Shown here: positions 1-7,933 of the stretch, one piece after another
Layout of the letters: each line of letters starts with the position of its first letter
How positions within the stretch are numbered: the first letter of the stretch is position 1
IMG/VR virus record: IMGVR_UViG_3300037136_000085
Coordinates: 1 to 45,174 of that record
Origin: a virus
DNA: 45,174 nt
Reading direction: 5' to 3' (one strand)
Notes under the pieces: model-generated
The model's database searches: none
What the model was told of the DNA's origin: nothing
The model's input: only the letters and a program-made list of their open reading frames with translations
Translations under genes and position numbers: made by a program

Positions 1-70
1 ATGCACAGAAATTACCACACGTTCTTTATCTGCGATTAAACTCCGTAGAGAGCTTCATGGTTTTGAAATA

Positions 71-249
<179 letters not shown>

Positions 250-253
<4 letters not shown>

Positions 254-279
254 CCAGCCCAACACAGGCGCGGAGGTGA
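250..279 (+). other. Linker mini-ORF of 9 codons (MTSPTQARR)
   Basis: The ATG at 250 overlaps the stop of the repeat gene (ATGA). The ORF stops at 277-279, just before the next gene at 284. It carries the GGAGGTGA Shine-Dalgarno-like sequence for that gene. Similar short ORFs with related sequence (CCAACA.AGGCGCGGA) sit between other genes of this operon. Confidence 0.4.
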
Positions 280-283
280 GCGG

Positions 284-475
284 ATGAAAATAATAGTAAA
301 AACTGTTTATGCGGATGTTGACCAAAGTTTTGTGAACTGGTATTGCGACACGCTTAAAAAGCACGACAATTTTCCATCTGATATTGCCGATGATTTAAAA
401 GAAACTGGAAAAGCAACTTTTCAATCTGGTTTTGAAGGTAAAATAGCAACCACTACTTACGAGGTTGTGAAATGA
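284..475 (+). CDS. Small hypothetical protein, 63 aa
   Basis: No family recognised. The start follows GGAGGTGAGCGG, a strong ribosome binding site. The protein is mixed polar, with no membrane segment or motif. Its last residues (GFEGKIATTTYEVVK) are nearly repeated at the end of the 36-aa ORF at 44561, and the underlying DNA is a 69-bp direct repeat (452-520 and 44648-44716). The stop TGA overlaps the ATG of a linker ORF at 472. It is a member of the coupled early operon. Confidence 0.7.
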   Translation: MKIIVKTVYADVDQSFVNWYCDTLKKHDNFPSDIADDLKETGKATFQSGFEGKIATTTYEVVK

Positions 476-520
476 ACCAGCTAGCAAGCGCCGCGATGGG
501 GAGAGGGAAGAGATGAAATT
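452..520 (+). repeat. 69-bp direct repeat, copy A
   Basis: Identical to 44648-44716. It covers the last codons of one gene (TTYEVVK), a complete 14-codon linker ORF and the first codons (ATGAAATT) of the next gene. Because the molecule closes, the two copies are only about 850 bp apart. Confidence 0.95.
472..516 (+). other. Linker mini-ORF of 14 codons (MNQLASAAMGRGKR)
   Basis: It starts in the stop of the upstream gene (ATGA at 472) and ends in the start of the downstream gene (ATGA at 513). It contains GGGGAGAGGGAAGAG, which can act as a ribosome binding site. An exact copy lies at 44668-44712. Ribosomes finishing the upstream gene could be relayed through it to the next. Confidence 0.5.
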
Positions 521-635
521 TACTCAGTGCGAATGGTGTAAAAAACCAGGGGTATGTTTAGAACTGAAAACAGGGAAATTTGTTTGCCTCTATTGCCAAA
601 GAGAAGTTGCCAAAAAAGAAAGAGCTAAAAAATGA
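513..635 (+). CDS. Zinc-ribbon micro-protein, 40 aa
   Basis: The protein begins MKFTQCEWCKK and contains two CxxC pairs (CEWC at residues 6-9 and CLYC near residues 26-29) with a basic tail (KKERAKK). Such pairs typically bind one zinc ion. The ATG overlaps the stop of the linker ORF, and the TGA at 633-635 overlaps the next linker start at 632. Function unknown. Confidence 0.7.
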   Translation: MKFTQCEWCKKPGVCLELKTGKFVCLYCQREVAKKERAKK

Positions 636-706
636 GCCCACCCAACCCAGGAGCCGGGAAGAGCGCGCGAGACAAGGAGACAGGGGATGAAAGAGTGCGT
701 ATTTGA
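632..706 (+). other. Linker mini-ORF of 24 codons
   Basis: The ATG lies in the stop of the upstream zinc-ribbon gene, and the ORF runs 20 bases into the next gene (start 687). It reads MSPPNPGAGKSARDKETG and onward. It carries CCCAACCCAGGAGCCGGGAAG, a relative of the linkers at 250 and 44804, and GGAGACAGGGG before the ATG at 687. Confidence 0.4.
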
Positions 707-884
707 AATAATCCCGTGGTGCCCAATGTGCCTAGAAAAATTTGATTTAGACTCACCCAAAACAAGAGCGCACGAGGTGAAGTATATGAATTGTCCAAAA
801 TGCGATGCGTATTTAAGGCTAGACTCAGAGATTACTTTTTCTGTCTCCTTATCATGCAAAGGCTATGAAAGAGGTATCAAATGA
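687..884 (+). CDS. Zinc-ribbon small protein, 65 aa
   Basis: Cysteine pairs CPMC (residues 11-14) and CPKC (near 36-39) form a typical four-cysteine zinc ribbon. The remainder is a short beta-rich tail. A good Shine-Dalgarno-like stretch (GGAGACAGGGG) precedes the ATG. The TGA at 882-884 overlaps the ATG at 881. Possibly a small nucleic-acid- or host-protein-binding early protein; no specific family is recognised. Confidence 0.75.
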   Translation: MKECVFEIIPWCPMCLEKFDLDSPKTRAHEVKYMNCPKCDAYLRLDSEITFSVSLSCKGYERGIK

Positions 885-1138
885 CCGACACCCAAAAAAC
901 AGACGCGCAGCTTCACCCACATCCACTGCACCCAGAATACCAGGAAGGATTTCGAGATGGTTTCGCATCTCGAGACGAGCAGGTTGCCAGGCTAACGAAG
1001 CAACGCGATTTACTTGGCAGCTTCATTGGTGACTGCGTTTACAATAACATTTCTTTTGATAAGGGAGATGCTTTAGAAACTTTAAGACTAGTCAAGGCTC
1101 TCTCAGAACCAAGCGCAGACGGAAAGGGGAATGAATGA
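881..1138 (+). CDS. Hypothetical early protein, 85 aa
   Basis: It starts in an ATGA overlap. The first 33 bases (MTDTQKTDAQL) are nearly identical to the start of the ORF at 44561 (32 of 33 bases). A helical middle (SRDEQVARLTKQRDLLGSF) suggests a short coiled coil. The C-terminus LSEPSADGKG recurs in the next gene and at 1670-1690. It ends in an ATGA overlap with 1135. Confidence 0.7.
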   Translation: MTDTQKTDAQLHPHPLHPEYQEGFRDGFASRDEQVARLTKQRDLLGSFIGDCVYNNISFDKGDALETLRLVKALSEPSADGKGNE

Positions 1139-1443
1139 GTGGCCGAAGCTTAGTCGAAAAAGCGTTGCGTGATGAAAAGGAATATGACGATGAGATGTCC
1201 AAGCTAAAGGCCGAGGTGGATGGGTATAAAGAAAATGTAAGGTGCTACAGGGACCAAGTTTCAGGACTATTCGATACCATTGACCGCCTCACTCGTCAGC
1301 GGGATTACGCCGTGAACGCACTTGAGTCTATGGTCGAAACAGTCCATCCAATTCATCCAGCGAATAAGTGGGCAGAAGTAGCACTTGAGAAAATCCAGGC
1401 TCTCTCAGAACCAAGCGCAGCCGGAAAAAAGGGCAAGCCATGA
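1135..1443 (+). CDS. Coiled-coil hypothetical protein, 102 aa
   Basis: Charged and largely helical (residues 10-65 rich in K, E, D, L), followed by an aromatic-containing C-terminal segment and the recurrent tail LSEPSAAGKKG. Its layout parallels the preceding 85-aa protein (a LTRQRDYAVNAL segment compares with LTKQRDLLGSF), so the two probably arose by partial duplication. It overlaps both neighbours by ATGA. Confidence 0.7.
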   Translation: MSGRSLVEKALRDEKEYDDEMSKLKAEVDGYKENVRCYRDQVSGLFDTIDRLTRQRDYAVNALESMVETVHPIHPANKWAEVALEKIQALSEPSAAGKKGKP

Positions 1444-1475
1444 GCGATAAAACAGAAGGAGAAGTAAAATGTTAG
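1440..1475 (+). other. Linker mini-ORF of 11 codons (MSDKTEGEVKC)
   Basis: It begins in the stop of the 102-aa gene (ATGA at 1440) and ends just inside the next gene (ATG 1469). It includes AGAAGGAGAAG, a strong ribosome binding site for the membrane peptide downstream. Confidence 0.4.
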
Positions 1476-1549
1476 CTTTCATAAGTTTTATTATCGGTGT
1501 AATTGCATTCATTATCGGGTCTATCTTGAGCAACAAGGATAATTACTGA
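1469..1549 (+). CDS. Single-pass membrane micro-protein, 26 aa
   Basis: The sequence begins MLAFISFIIGVIAFIIGSIL and ends SNKDNY. It is one continuous hydrophobic helix with a short polar tail, so insertion in the inner membrane is expected. AGAAGGAGAAG lies upstream. Stop and next start overlap (TGATG at 1547-1551). It could be a holin-like or host-modifying peptide, but size alone does not decide. Confidence 0.6.
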   Translation: MLAFISFIIGVIAFIIGSILSNKDNY

Positions 1550-1704
1550 TGAAGCACACGTCTTGTCCCAGCGGCTACCTGCAATGGCATTATTGGGCAG
1601 ATAAAATGTCTAAGACGCACAGGCAAATTCAGTGCCCGTGTTGTGGGCTATGGGCAGTGTGGGTTAAGAAAGAACCAAGCGCAGCCGGAAAGGGAACACC
1701 GTGA
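1549..1704 (+). CDS. Cys-rich small protein, 51 aa
   Basis: The protein begins MKHTSCPSGYLQWHYWADK and has a second cysteine cluster (QCPCC). The C and H residues could bind zinc. It ends in the recurrent KEPSAAGKG tail. Its TGA at 1702-1704 overlaps the GTG start of the glycosyltransferase at 1701 (GTGA). Confidence 0.65.
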   Translation: MKHTSCPSGYLQWHYWADKMSKTHRQIQCPCCGLWAVWVKKEPSAAGKGTP

Positions 1705-2498
1705 CTGATCCAGAAAGAGATGAGCAGGTGATCCGAAATATTGGTGGATCTGTTTTCATCAGAAATGCGATCAAATATGACTATTGTATTCTTGAATCGA
1801 TAAAGAGTATTCTCCCCCTAGACCAAGTCGTGGTGCTAGATTGTCAAAGTGACGATGGCACGACTGAAATGCTGGAAGAATTCTGTAAACACCATTCAAA
1901 TATAAAGTTTGTAAAGAATGCGGTATGGGAATGTGCTCCAAATTTTGAGAGACTTGCCATTCTTGCTAATATCGCTATTTCCCATTTGGATGGAATGGAT
2001 TGGCATTTTATGATTCAGGCTGATGAAGTGCTTCATGAAAGTAGCATTCGGGTTATTAGAAATGTTGTTGGTAGCTACGAGACCATTATGTGTCGAAGGA
2101 TTCATGTTTGGAAGGATTTTGATCACCAAATCAGACACGATATTCCTAATCAGAGAAAACCAGCTAGTGACCAAGTCATTCGATTAGGTAAAATGAGCCA
2201 GTTGGCTACCGGAGATGCTGAGAACTTAGAAGCTGGATTTTGTAATAATAATTGGACAGATAAGATTGTTCTTTTCCATTATGGATTTGTGAGAAAGAAT
2301 GAAGTATTGAAAGTTTCTGATATGCAAAAGTGGTTTAATGGTCCTAATATCGGAGTCGATCCTAGAATCATCGCGATGCAGGGAGATGGTATTTTTAGGC
2401 CCGAAGTGTTTTTTGATGATTCTGAGCTTTGTAAGATTGATATGCCGCATCCCATAGTGGCAAGAGATTGGGTTAACGAAAGAAGGAAGATAGAGTGA
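1701..2498 (+). CDS. Glycosyltransferase family 2-like protein, 265 aa
   Basis: A GT-A fold enzyme by pattern: an N-terminal strand (GGSVFIRNA), then VVVLDCQSDDGTTEML, the usual nucleotide-sugar DDG motif around residues 46-55, then WHFMIQADEVLH (around residues 107-118), where the D.E pair occupies the metal-binding DxD position. Such enzymes move a sugar from a nucleotide donor to a glycan or protein. The acceptor is unknown. The start is GTG, overlapping the upstream stop, and the end overlaps the next GTG at 2495. Two more glycosyltransferases follow within 1 kb. Confidence 0.85.
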   Translation: MTDPERDEQVIRNIGGSVFIRNAIKYDYCILESIKSILPLDQVVVLDCQSDDGTTEMLEEFCKHHSNIKFVKNAVWECAPNFERLAILANIAISHLDGMDWHFMIQADEVLHESSIRVIRNVVGSYETIMCRRIHVWKDFDHQIRHDIPNQRKPASDQVIRLGKMSQLATGDAENLEAGFCNNNWTDKIVLFHYGFVRKNEVLKVSDMQKWFNGPNIGVDPRIIAMQGDGIFRPEVFFDDSELCKIDMPHPIVARDWVNERRKIE

Positions 2499-2926
2499 AT
2501 CAAAATATAACTGTCCCGCCTTGGACTCGTAGATTATTTGTATTTGCCATTCGTGAACGCCAAAAGGTTTATGGTGTCAATCTCTACCGCGGCACTCAGC
2601 GCAGAGGCATGATGAGTCGTGCCGAAGACCTTTGGATTATAAATATCTCAAAAGGGTGTCGTGGCTGGCATGATGGTGATAAGTTTAACCCTTGGGTGGT
2701 AGGCCAACGGGTGCTAGTTTCAGATGCTTTCGAGCTAGAGCCCATCCAGCCTTGCGATTGGGATAACTATAGCGCTCTTCCCGAGTTTTCGAATCTCGCA
2801 CGTATGGCAGAAATGGTTGAGGGGCGAGTATGCTCTGCAATAATTCACGAGGATAGCATTCTTTCGCTTTGCGAAGATTCTCTTCGATTACAGGAAACTG
2901 AAAATGCTCGCGATGGAATGCGGTAA
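2495..2926 (+). CDS. Conserved-type hypothetical protein, 143 aa
   Basis: The GTG start overlaps the glycosyltransferase stop and is preceded by AGAAGGAAGA. The middle (WVVGQRVLVSDAFELE) and the EDSIL segment near residue 120 look like a small beta-barrel of the kind found in co-chaperonin-like phage proteins; that resemblance is from memory and tentative. The last 242 bases (2685-2926) lie opposite the 3' end of the minus-strand glycosyltransferase, so one of the two C-termini may be incidental. Confidence 0.65.
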   Translation: MNQNITVPPWTRRLFVFAIRERQKVYGVNLYRGTQRRGMMSRAEDLWIINISKGCRGWHDGDKFNPWVVGQRVLVSDAFELEPIQPCDWDNYSALPEFSNLARMAEMVEGRVCSAIIHEDSILSLCEDSLRLQETENARDGMR

Positions 2927-3623
2927 TTGATTCATGCTCTTTAACACCAAGCAAATAGCCACGAGTTGAGGATTCATTATGGATAGCCGAAATGGTGTCA
3001 GTATAGAGGATGCGGCTGCCGCTTTGCCACGTACGCAAGCAGAACGAGACATCTTCGTAACTCAGACTATACTCCTCGGGATAGAGGCTTACTTTATTAA
3101 GATCGAGAAGTTGAAAAGCTCCAGTTACACCGCCGACAAAGCGAGTGCCCAAGCCCCCCTCCCACGTTCGGTAGAACGGATGCTGCATCTCCTTAGACGA
3201 ATTGCATTCGAATCCCCCATGCTGCAATCGCCCATCTGGATACCAAAGACGTATGCCCACTACCGCAAGACTTTCTATATTGCGGAAATACTCAAAAAGG
3301 GGTGATATTTTGTGAGTGAGCGTTATGTCATTATTGAGGATGAGGGCATACTGGATAGAGTGAGTCAGCAGGAATTTCAATCCGTGGTTGACGTTCTTGG
3401 AATACCCATCATTTTTCCGCCGTCGGATTCCGGTTACGCCATATGGTGCAAGCATGGTGGCGAAGTCTTTATCCGAAAGGTCGGGAGAGGCGTCATCACT
3501 GACCACTACACTCCGAAGGAGTGTTGGTTCAACGCGTTGAATCGAATCAAGCAAATTATAAAGTAACCAAAGTGAATTATCGTTGACATTGTAATGTGGG
3601 ATTACTATTCCTAAAGATGACAT
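2685..3623 (-). CDS. Glycosyltransferase family 2, 312 aa
   Basis: A clear GT2 enzyme: MSSLGIVIPHYNV start, VVVSDDASPD, a NDGYSKNVNHGL helix, ALILNNDI (the DxD-like motif), YPDGRLQHGG, and YEDVSFCLRTW (catalytic ED region). It resembles the N-terminal domain of the fusion protein at 23681 (YPNGAIQHGGG, DDSEYCIRAW, ATRG), so the two are probably paralogues. I chose the ATG at 3623 because it sits directly before the first beta strand. A start at 3659 would extend further into the neighbour. The ATG shares the CATG palindrome with the divergent gene at 3622. The C-terminal 80 residues lie opposite the 2495 gene. Confidence 0.85.
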   Translation of the reverse strand: MSSLGIVIPHYNVNDNSLWLLYNLLDSIQRVEPTLLRSVVVSDDASPDLSDKDFATMLAPYGVTGIRRRKNDGYSKNVNHGLKFLLTHSIQYALILNNDITLTHKISPLFEYFRNIESLAVVGIRLWYPDGRLQHGGFECNSSKEMQHPFYRTWEGGLGTRFVGGVTGAFQLLDLNKVSLYPEEYSLSYEDVSFCLRTWQSGSRILYTDTISAIHNESSTRGYLLGVKEHESITAFHREHFQFPVIEENLRKAKECYPRELLQSILAPQPFLPYVRDSKTREERYSYPNRKAGWALARKHLKLAPVGLPPKG

Positions 3624-4629
3624 GAAAAGAATCATACTCACTTCGGGGGATGTTGACAATGGGCTTACTCACCAACGGGCTCATTTGTTTCTTCGTCATC
3701 TTAAACACCAATACGAATTCCGTTCTATCAGTTTTGATAAGCTCTGCCATTCTGAGCTTTTGTATGCCGATGGTTTGGTTATGTTCCATCCGAACCATTC
3801 TACTCAAGCACACTTCATCCACCGAGCCAAAACCCAATACGGAATCAAAGTCTTAATTGATCTGGATGACATGACAGATAATCTGCCAAGTGACCATCCA
3901 GAATACGCTTATTTCAAAAATGGATCGGTTCCCGATATCGTTAAATTTGCCGACCACGTGGTGGTAAGTACTGATCGGCTCCAAAAACACTGGGGGCATT
4001 TAAACAAAAACATCAGTGTGATCGAAAACCAGATTGATCCTTCGAGAGTAAAGAACTTTGTCAAACAACCAAAGCCCTATCATTCGGGGTTTGTTGTTGG
4101 TTGGACGGGTTCTCAGTCTCATCGGCCTGATCTTTACAATACTGGATTCATCGAGGGGTTAAGAATGCTCATGCGGCAGAGAGACGATGTGAGAGCTTAT
4201 TTCCATCTTCTTTGTCCGCAGACTTTACTTGATGAATTCGGAGCGAGGGTTATTTACAATGAATCAGTCGTCGATTTCCTGGACTATCCTGCCATGTGTT
4301 TTACTTATCCTTTTGATGTATGTGCGGTACCGCTTTACGACCACCCATTCAACGAAGCGAAATCCGATCTGCGGTTGCTTGATATGTCGCCTTTCAAAAT
4401 TCCGGTCGTCGCAACCAATATTGGGTCCTACTGTCAACACTCAGACCGGGCCATCCTTACAAATAACACCGAAGAAGACTGGTATGAGGCGCTCAAGTGG
4501 TGCTACGAAACGCCCAAAGAACTCGAAAAAACGGCAGATAAAGCCTTCGAGTACGTTACCAAAGAAAGAACTATATTGAATTCGATTTCAAAATGGGATG
4601 CTTTGTTTAAATTGCATTTGGGTCATTGA
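3622..4629 (+). CDS. GT-B type glycosyltransferase, 335 aa
   Basis: Domain pattern of GT-B enzymes: an N-terminal half with VLIDLDDMTDNLP and DHVVVSTDRLQKHW, then a linker VIENQID, then the C-terminal Rossmann half starting at FVVGWTGSQSHRPD and a donor-site region (DVCAVPLYDHPFNEAKSDLRLLDMS, read as short pieces) where the acidic and Lys residues would contact the sugar nucleotide. It probably transfers a sugar onto a surface glycan or a phage protein. The promoter is probably the small region shared with the divergent GT2. It converges on the ejection-protein gene with a 7-base overlap. Confidence 0.85.
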   Translation: MKRIILTSGDVDNGLTHQRAHLFLRHLKHQYEFRSISFDKLCHSELLYADGLVMFHPNHSTQAHFIHRAKTQYGIKVLIDLDDMTDNLPSDHPEYAYFKNGSVPDIVKFADHVVVSTDRLQKHWGHLNKNISVIENQIDPSRVKNFVKQPKPYHSGFVVGWTGSQSHRPDLYNTGFIEGLRMLMRQRDDVRAYFHLLCPQTLLDEFGARVIYNESVVDFLDYPAMCFTYPFDVCAVPLYDHPFNEAKSDLRLLDMSPFKIPVVATNIGSYCQHSDRAILTNNTEEDWYEALKWCYETPKELEKTADKAFEYVTKERTILNSISKWDALFKLHLGH

Positions 4630-6458
4630 GACTTAGGCTGATAAGGAACCCACCCACCGTTATCGGTATCAGTTGGTGTTACTTTTTGCTGATAAGGAAC
4701 CCACCCACCGTTATCTTCAGGCGTTGGAGACGGGGCGACTGCCGGGGGTCCAGAGTCAGGACCAGGCGTAGCACCAGCTATTGCAGTTTGAATAGGCGCA
4801 GCTTGTTGCATCTGAGTTGCTAAATCGTCAACTGGGGTTTTGTTCTGGAGATCTAAATATTTCTCAAGAGCAGCTTGAGGATCAGATTTTGCTACATCTT
4901 CCCAGCTTAGTCCCAAAGCTTCCCCAACGGCCGTTGGAATATGTTTTACGGTGTCTACGACAGTTTGAGCAGCATTAGGTGGTTCTCCGGCATTAGCAAA
5001 TTTCCCCTGAATCCAAGCTTTTGCTGAACCGTCTTGGATTTGTTGTTTCAAATTCGTACCAAGAACTCCGTCAACTCCGTCTACCGCTCGTTGAACCGTT
5101 TCTTTTGCGATACTATTTGGTTCATCGGTTAAGAAAGCATTTTGGAGATTAGTCGGTGTTAATGTTTGTTTTGCAGCTTGATAGGCATTGAATATCTGGC
5201 TACGTTGCGCATTGATCTGAGGGAGATTGCTCCCAACCGAAGCTGCTTTTTGATCTAAAACGGCGGTTAACCCGTTTGGGTCCCCTCCGGTGAATTGTTT
5301 CAGAAAGTTTGATCCAGGGACTTCTCTGTCGAAAGCATCTCCTTGAATAGATTTAGCTAGATCGTATACCTTATTGAAAGGAACTTTTATTTCAGATGGG
5401 TCAGCTTGAGTGGGCAATACAGGTTGTCCTTGAGCATCTAATATGGGGCTTTGAGTTACTTTCGGAATAACACCCTGGTTGAATTCATCCAATTTATTTT
5501 GCAAATAAGTGACAGCTTCTTTTGCTTCATTTTGTAGTTGGAAATTATCTTTCCCCCCACTTATCTGGCGTATCATTCCTTGAATTTTATTTTGAACATC
5601 TGCGGCAGTAAAACTAGCATCGGGGTTTTTTCCAAGTTTAGAAATTTGATCGTTAGCGGCGTCGTTCAATGGCGATAATTTATCTCGAAACAACCCAGTT
5701 TTAATATCTTCTGGGCGTTTTATCGTGAGAGGGTCTTCAGTACCAAAAATCTTTTCATTAAGATCGGTCAATTGACTCATTCCGTTTTTATAACCACCAT
5801 CCTGATATATTTGTGGATTATCAGCAATGTGTTTTAGAACACCTTGAGTAGCACCATTCTCAAGACCATTTTTAATGGCATTGGCTTGCATGTCAAAGTA
5901 GGAACTCATTCCTTTACCGACTAAATGCGCGGCTCCTGCAAGCATAGTATTAGCGCCAGATGCCAAAGCCGCATGAATTCCCATCGCCCAATGATCAGCG
6001 GGGATGTCTTTATCTTCTAAAATATGATTGGCAAATGCGTTTTTAAGTTCTTCTGAACCGTAATAACCACCAGCACCACCTAAGAAAAAGCCCATAGGCC
6101 CCGTAATTTCTGCTGCTGGGCCGCCCACGGCGGCACCCATTCCAGCGCCACGCACGGACAACGCAAGCATAGTAGCATCACGAGCCAAGTTCATTCCGTG
6201 TTGGGCAACGTACTGAGAACCTACTGCACTCAGTCCTCCTTTTTGGAATTCTTTTAGGTAATCTCCTGCCCCCAGAGCTATTTTCCCCCACGGTTGGTCT
6301 GATCCAATAGGTTTATACTGATCGTCGTTATCCGGGTTCATTTGAAAACCCAATTGCTTTAGATATGCTTGACGTTTAGCTGGTTGGGTATCAAATACAT
6401 TATTAAGAATAAGTCTCTCAGAATCGCTAAGGGGTTCTGTCCTTTTTACTTCAGCCAT
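4623..6458 (-). CDS. Putative ejection/internal virion protein, 611 aa
   Basis: The last gene of the leftward virion block. Residues about 85-150 are glycine- and alanine-rich and hydrophobic (GMGAAVGGPAAEITGPMGFFLGGAGGYYG), a common trait of proteins ejected through the host envelope. The rest is helical, Gln- and Ala-rich. The C-terminus is a Pro-rich tail holding two copies of DNGGWVPYQ. There is no lysozyme or transglycosylase motif. Position after two similar proteins matches the ejection-protein order of short-tailed phages. It abuts the 491-aa gene. Confidence 0.65.
   Translation of the reverse strand: MAEVKRTEPLSDSERLILNNVFDTQPAKRQAYLKQLGFQMNPDNDDQYKPIGSDQPWGKIALGAGDYLKEFQKGGLSAVGSQYVAQHGMNLARDATMLALSVRGAGMGAAVGGPAAEITGPMGFFLGGAGGYYGSEELKNAFANHILEDKDIPADHWAMGIHAALASGANTMLAGAAHLVGKGMSSYFDMQANAIKNGLENGATQGVLKHIADNPQIYQDGGYKNGMSQLTDLNEKIFGTEDPLTIKRPEDIKTGLFRDKLSPLNDAANDQISKLGKNPDASFTAADVQNKIQGMIRQISGGKDNFQLQNEAKEAVTYLQNKLDEFNQGVIPKVTQSPILDAQGQPVLPTQADPSEIKVPFNKVYDLAKSIQGDAFDREVPGSNFLKQFTGGDPNGLTAVLDQKAASVGSNLPQINAQRSQIFNAYQAAKQTLTPTNLQNAFLTDEPNSIAKETVQRAVDGVDGVLGTNLKQQIQDGSAKAWIQGKFANAGEPPNAAQTVVDTVKHIPTAVGEALGLSWEDVAKSDPQAALEKYLDLQNKTPVDDLATQMQQAAPIQTAIAGATPGPDSGPPAVAPSPTPEDNGGWVPYQQKVTPTDTDNGGWVPYQPKSQ
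4637..4715 (-). repeat. Two 28-bp direct repeats in the ejection-protein 3' end
   Basis: The copies at 4637-4664 and 4688-4715 are identical and encode the duplicated DNGGWVPYQ element. The spacing is 23 bases, so slippage between them would add or remove 17 residues in frame. Confidence 0.9.
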
Positions 6459-7933
6459 TATTCATCCTCCTCGTCTTCTTCAGGAGCATTTGAATTCATG
6501 AGATTAGCTGGCATCGCGGCCGTTGAATCAGAAGAAGATGCCGGAGGATTTAGGAATGTGTCTTGAAGTCCTGCACTCAAAGGGTCTACTGAATTTGCAG
6601 GAGTCGAAGCATTTGCTGGCGCTACCGTTGAAGTTGTAGACGGAGGAGTACCCACCGTTGCCGCAGTTGGTGTTAATCCGTTTGAATCACCAGAATCTTG
6701 AGTTGTGGTACCGGGAGCAACTTTTGTTCCTGAGGCTACCATTTTATCTTTTATACTCTGGACAGTGGTCTTCACGTGATCCACAAAATCATCAGGAATA
6801 GTTCCACTTGCGGCAATACTATTGAGTTGAGTCATAGCCGCCGTTTGGGCTTTAAGCGGGAGTTTCTGGATAAGAGCAGTTGCGTCTTTGAATTTTTGAG
6901 AATTCTCAGCATCCAAAGTTGTTGGTACTGGATTGGAAGTCATTTTCTTAGTGGTCGGGTCATAAGTAACATTATAATTATCAGCCAAAGATTTAAGTCC
7001 GGGTTCCAAAGTACCGTCGTCGTTCAATGCTCCAGTAGTTGAGTGCCCAGCCGCAAATGTTCCAAGAACATTGGTGGCTTTTGCGTTTTTGGCTCGATTG
7101 TTGAAATCCTGAGCCATATCTAAAATACCACTCCAACCTGTTTTTTGTTCATCGGTTAGTTTGCTAATAGTGCCGTTACTCGTCAAATAGTTTTCCCAAT
7201 TGGTGATATCCCCGATAGCAGTATGGGGCAACCAACGAGACAATTCTTGAACAGCTAAACGTCCTTTATCACCACCAATAGTTCTAGCTATGACGTTTTG
7301 AACCGCTGGATCTGCTTGAGCGCTCCCTTTGGCTAAAAGACCACGTGCTTGGTCGATCTGATCATCAATATCCACATTAGGCTGAGTAGCTTTTGTCAAA
7401 ACGCCTGTGAGTCCTTCAAAGCCTTTGCCATATTGTTGTTGTTTTACCGCTTGATCCTGTTTTGATTCACGAGCGGCTTCCGAAGTTTGGTAATTTTGAT
7501 TTCTAACATTGTCGGCGTAAGCCCCTTTCAGAGTGTTCAAAAACGGCTCTCTGATAGAAGAGGGTTGAGCCATGACTGCTTGAACGTCTGGATGATTGGT
7601 GCCGATTGGTTTACCTGCGGAAGCTGACAGAACAGCAGCGGCTCCTTCAGGCGTAATGCCAGTTTTACTTGAATCAGGGAGAGCTTTCTGGCCTATCATC
7701 TGAAAAAGTTTATCAGCGTAACTATCATCTGAAAGAGCATTCTGGGTTAATGAATCAGAAATTGCAGGAGGGAGATTGGGCCATAATTGCTTCATAGTGG
7801 CCGGGAGTCCCGCCAAAGCCTTTTGACGAGCCTGAGATTGTCGTGCAGCCTTTTGAGTTGCTCCGATTGCAGTTAGACTTTGATTTGCTTGAGCTAGAGA
7901 ATCTAAATAGTCTCTTACTTCTTTGGCTGCCAT
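6458..7933 (-). CDS. Putative internal virion/ejection protein, 491 aa
   Basis: Long, helical, Ala/Gln/Thr-rich protein with no detectable catalytic motif. The N-terminus (MAAKEVRDYLDSLAQANQSL) looks like a coiled coil. A low-complexity Pro/Ser/Thr/Ala stretch (residues about 405-470) precedes an acidic end EEDEEDE. Its place between two other ejection-type proteins supports the role. The ATG follows GAAAGGGAAATC. Its stop overlaps the next start at 6458. Confidence 0.6.
   Translation of the reverse strand: MAAKEVRDYLDSLAQANQSLTAIGATQKAARQSQARQKALAGLPATMKQLWPNLPPAISDSLTQNALSDDSYADKLFQMIGQKALPDSSKTGITPEGAAAVLSASAGKPIGTNHPDVQAVMAQPSSIREPFLNTLKGAYADNVRNQNYQTSEAARESKQDQAVKQQQYGKGFEGLTGVLTKATQPNVDIDDQIDQARGLLAKGSAQADPAVQNVIARTIGGDKGRLAVQELSRWLPHTAIGDITNWENYLTSNGTISKLTDEQKTGWSGILDMAQDFNNRAKNAKATNVLGTFAAGHSTTGALNDDGTLEPGLKSLADNYNVTYDPTTKKMTSNPVPTTLDAENSQKFKDATALIQKLPLKAQTAAMTQLNSIAASGTIPDDFVDHVKTTVQSIKDKMVASGTKVAPGTTTQDSGDSNGLTPTAATVGTPPSTTSTVAPANASTPANSVDPLSAGLQDTFLNPPASSSDSTAAMPANLMNSNAPEEDEEDE

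Noticed and set aside
2979-3566. Two plus-strand frames of 108 and 84 codons
   Set aside because: They lie opposite the conserved core of the GT2 gene and lack recognisable features.
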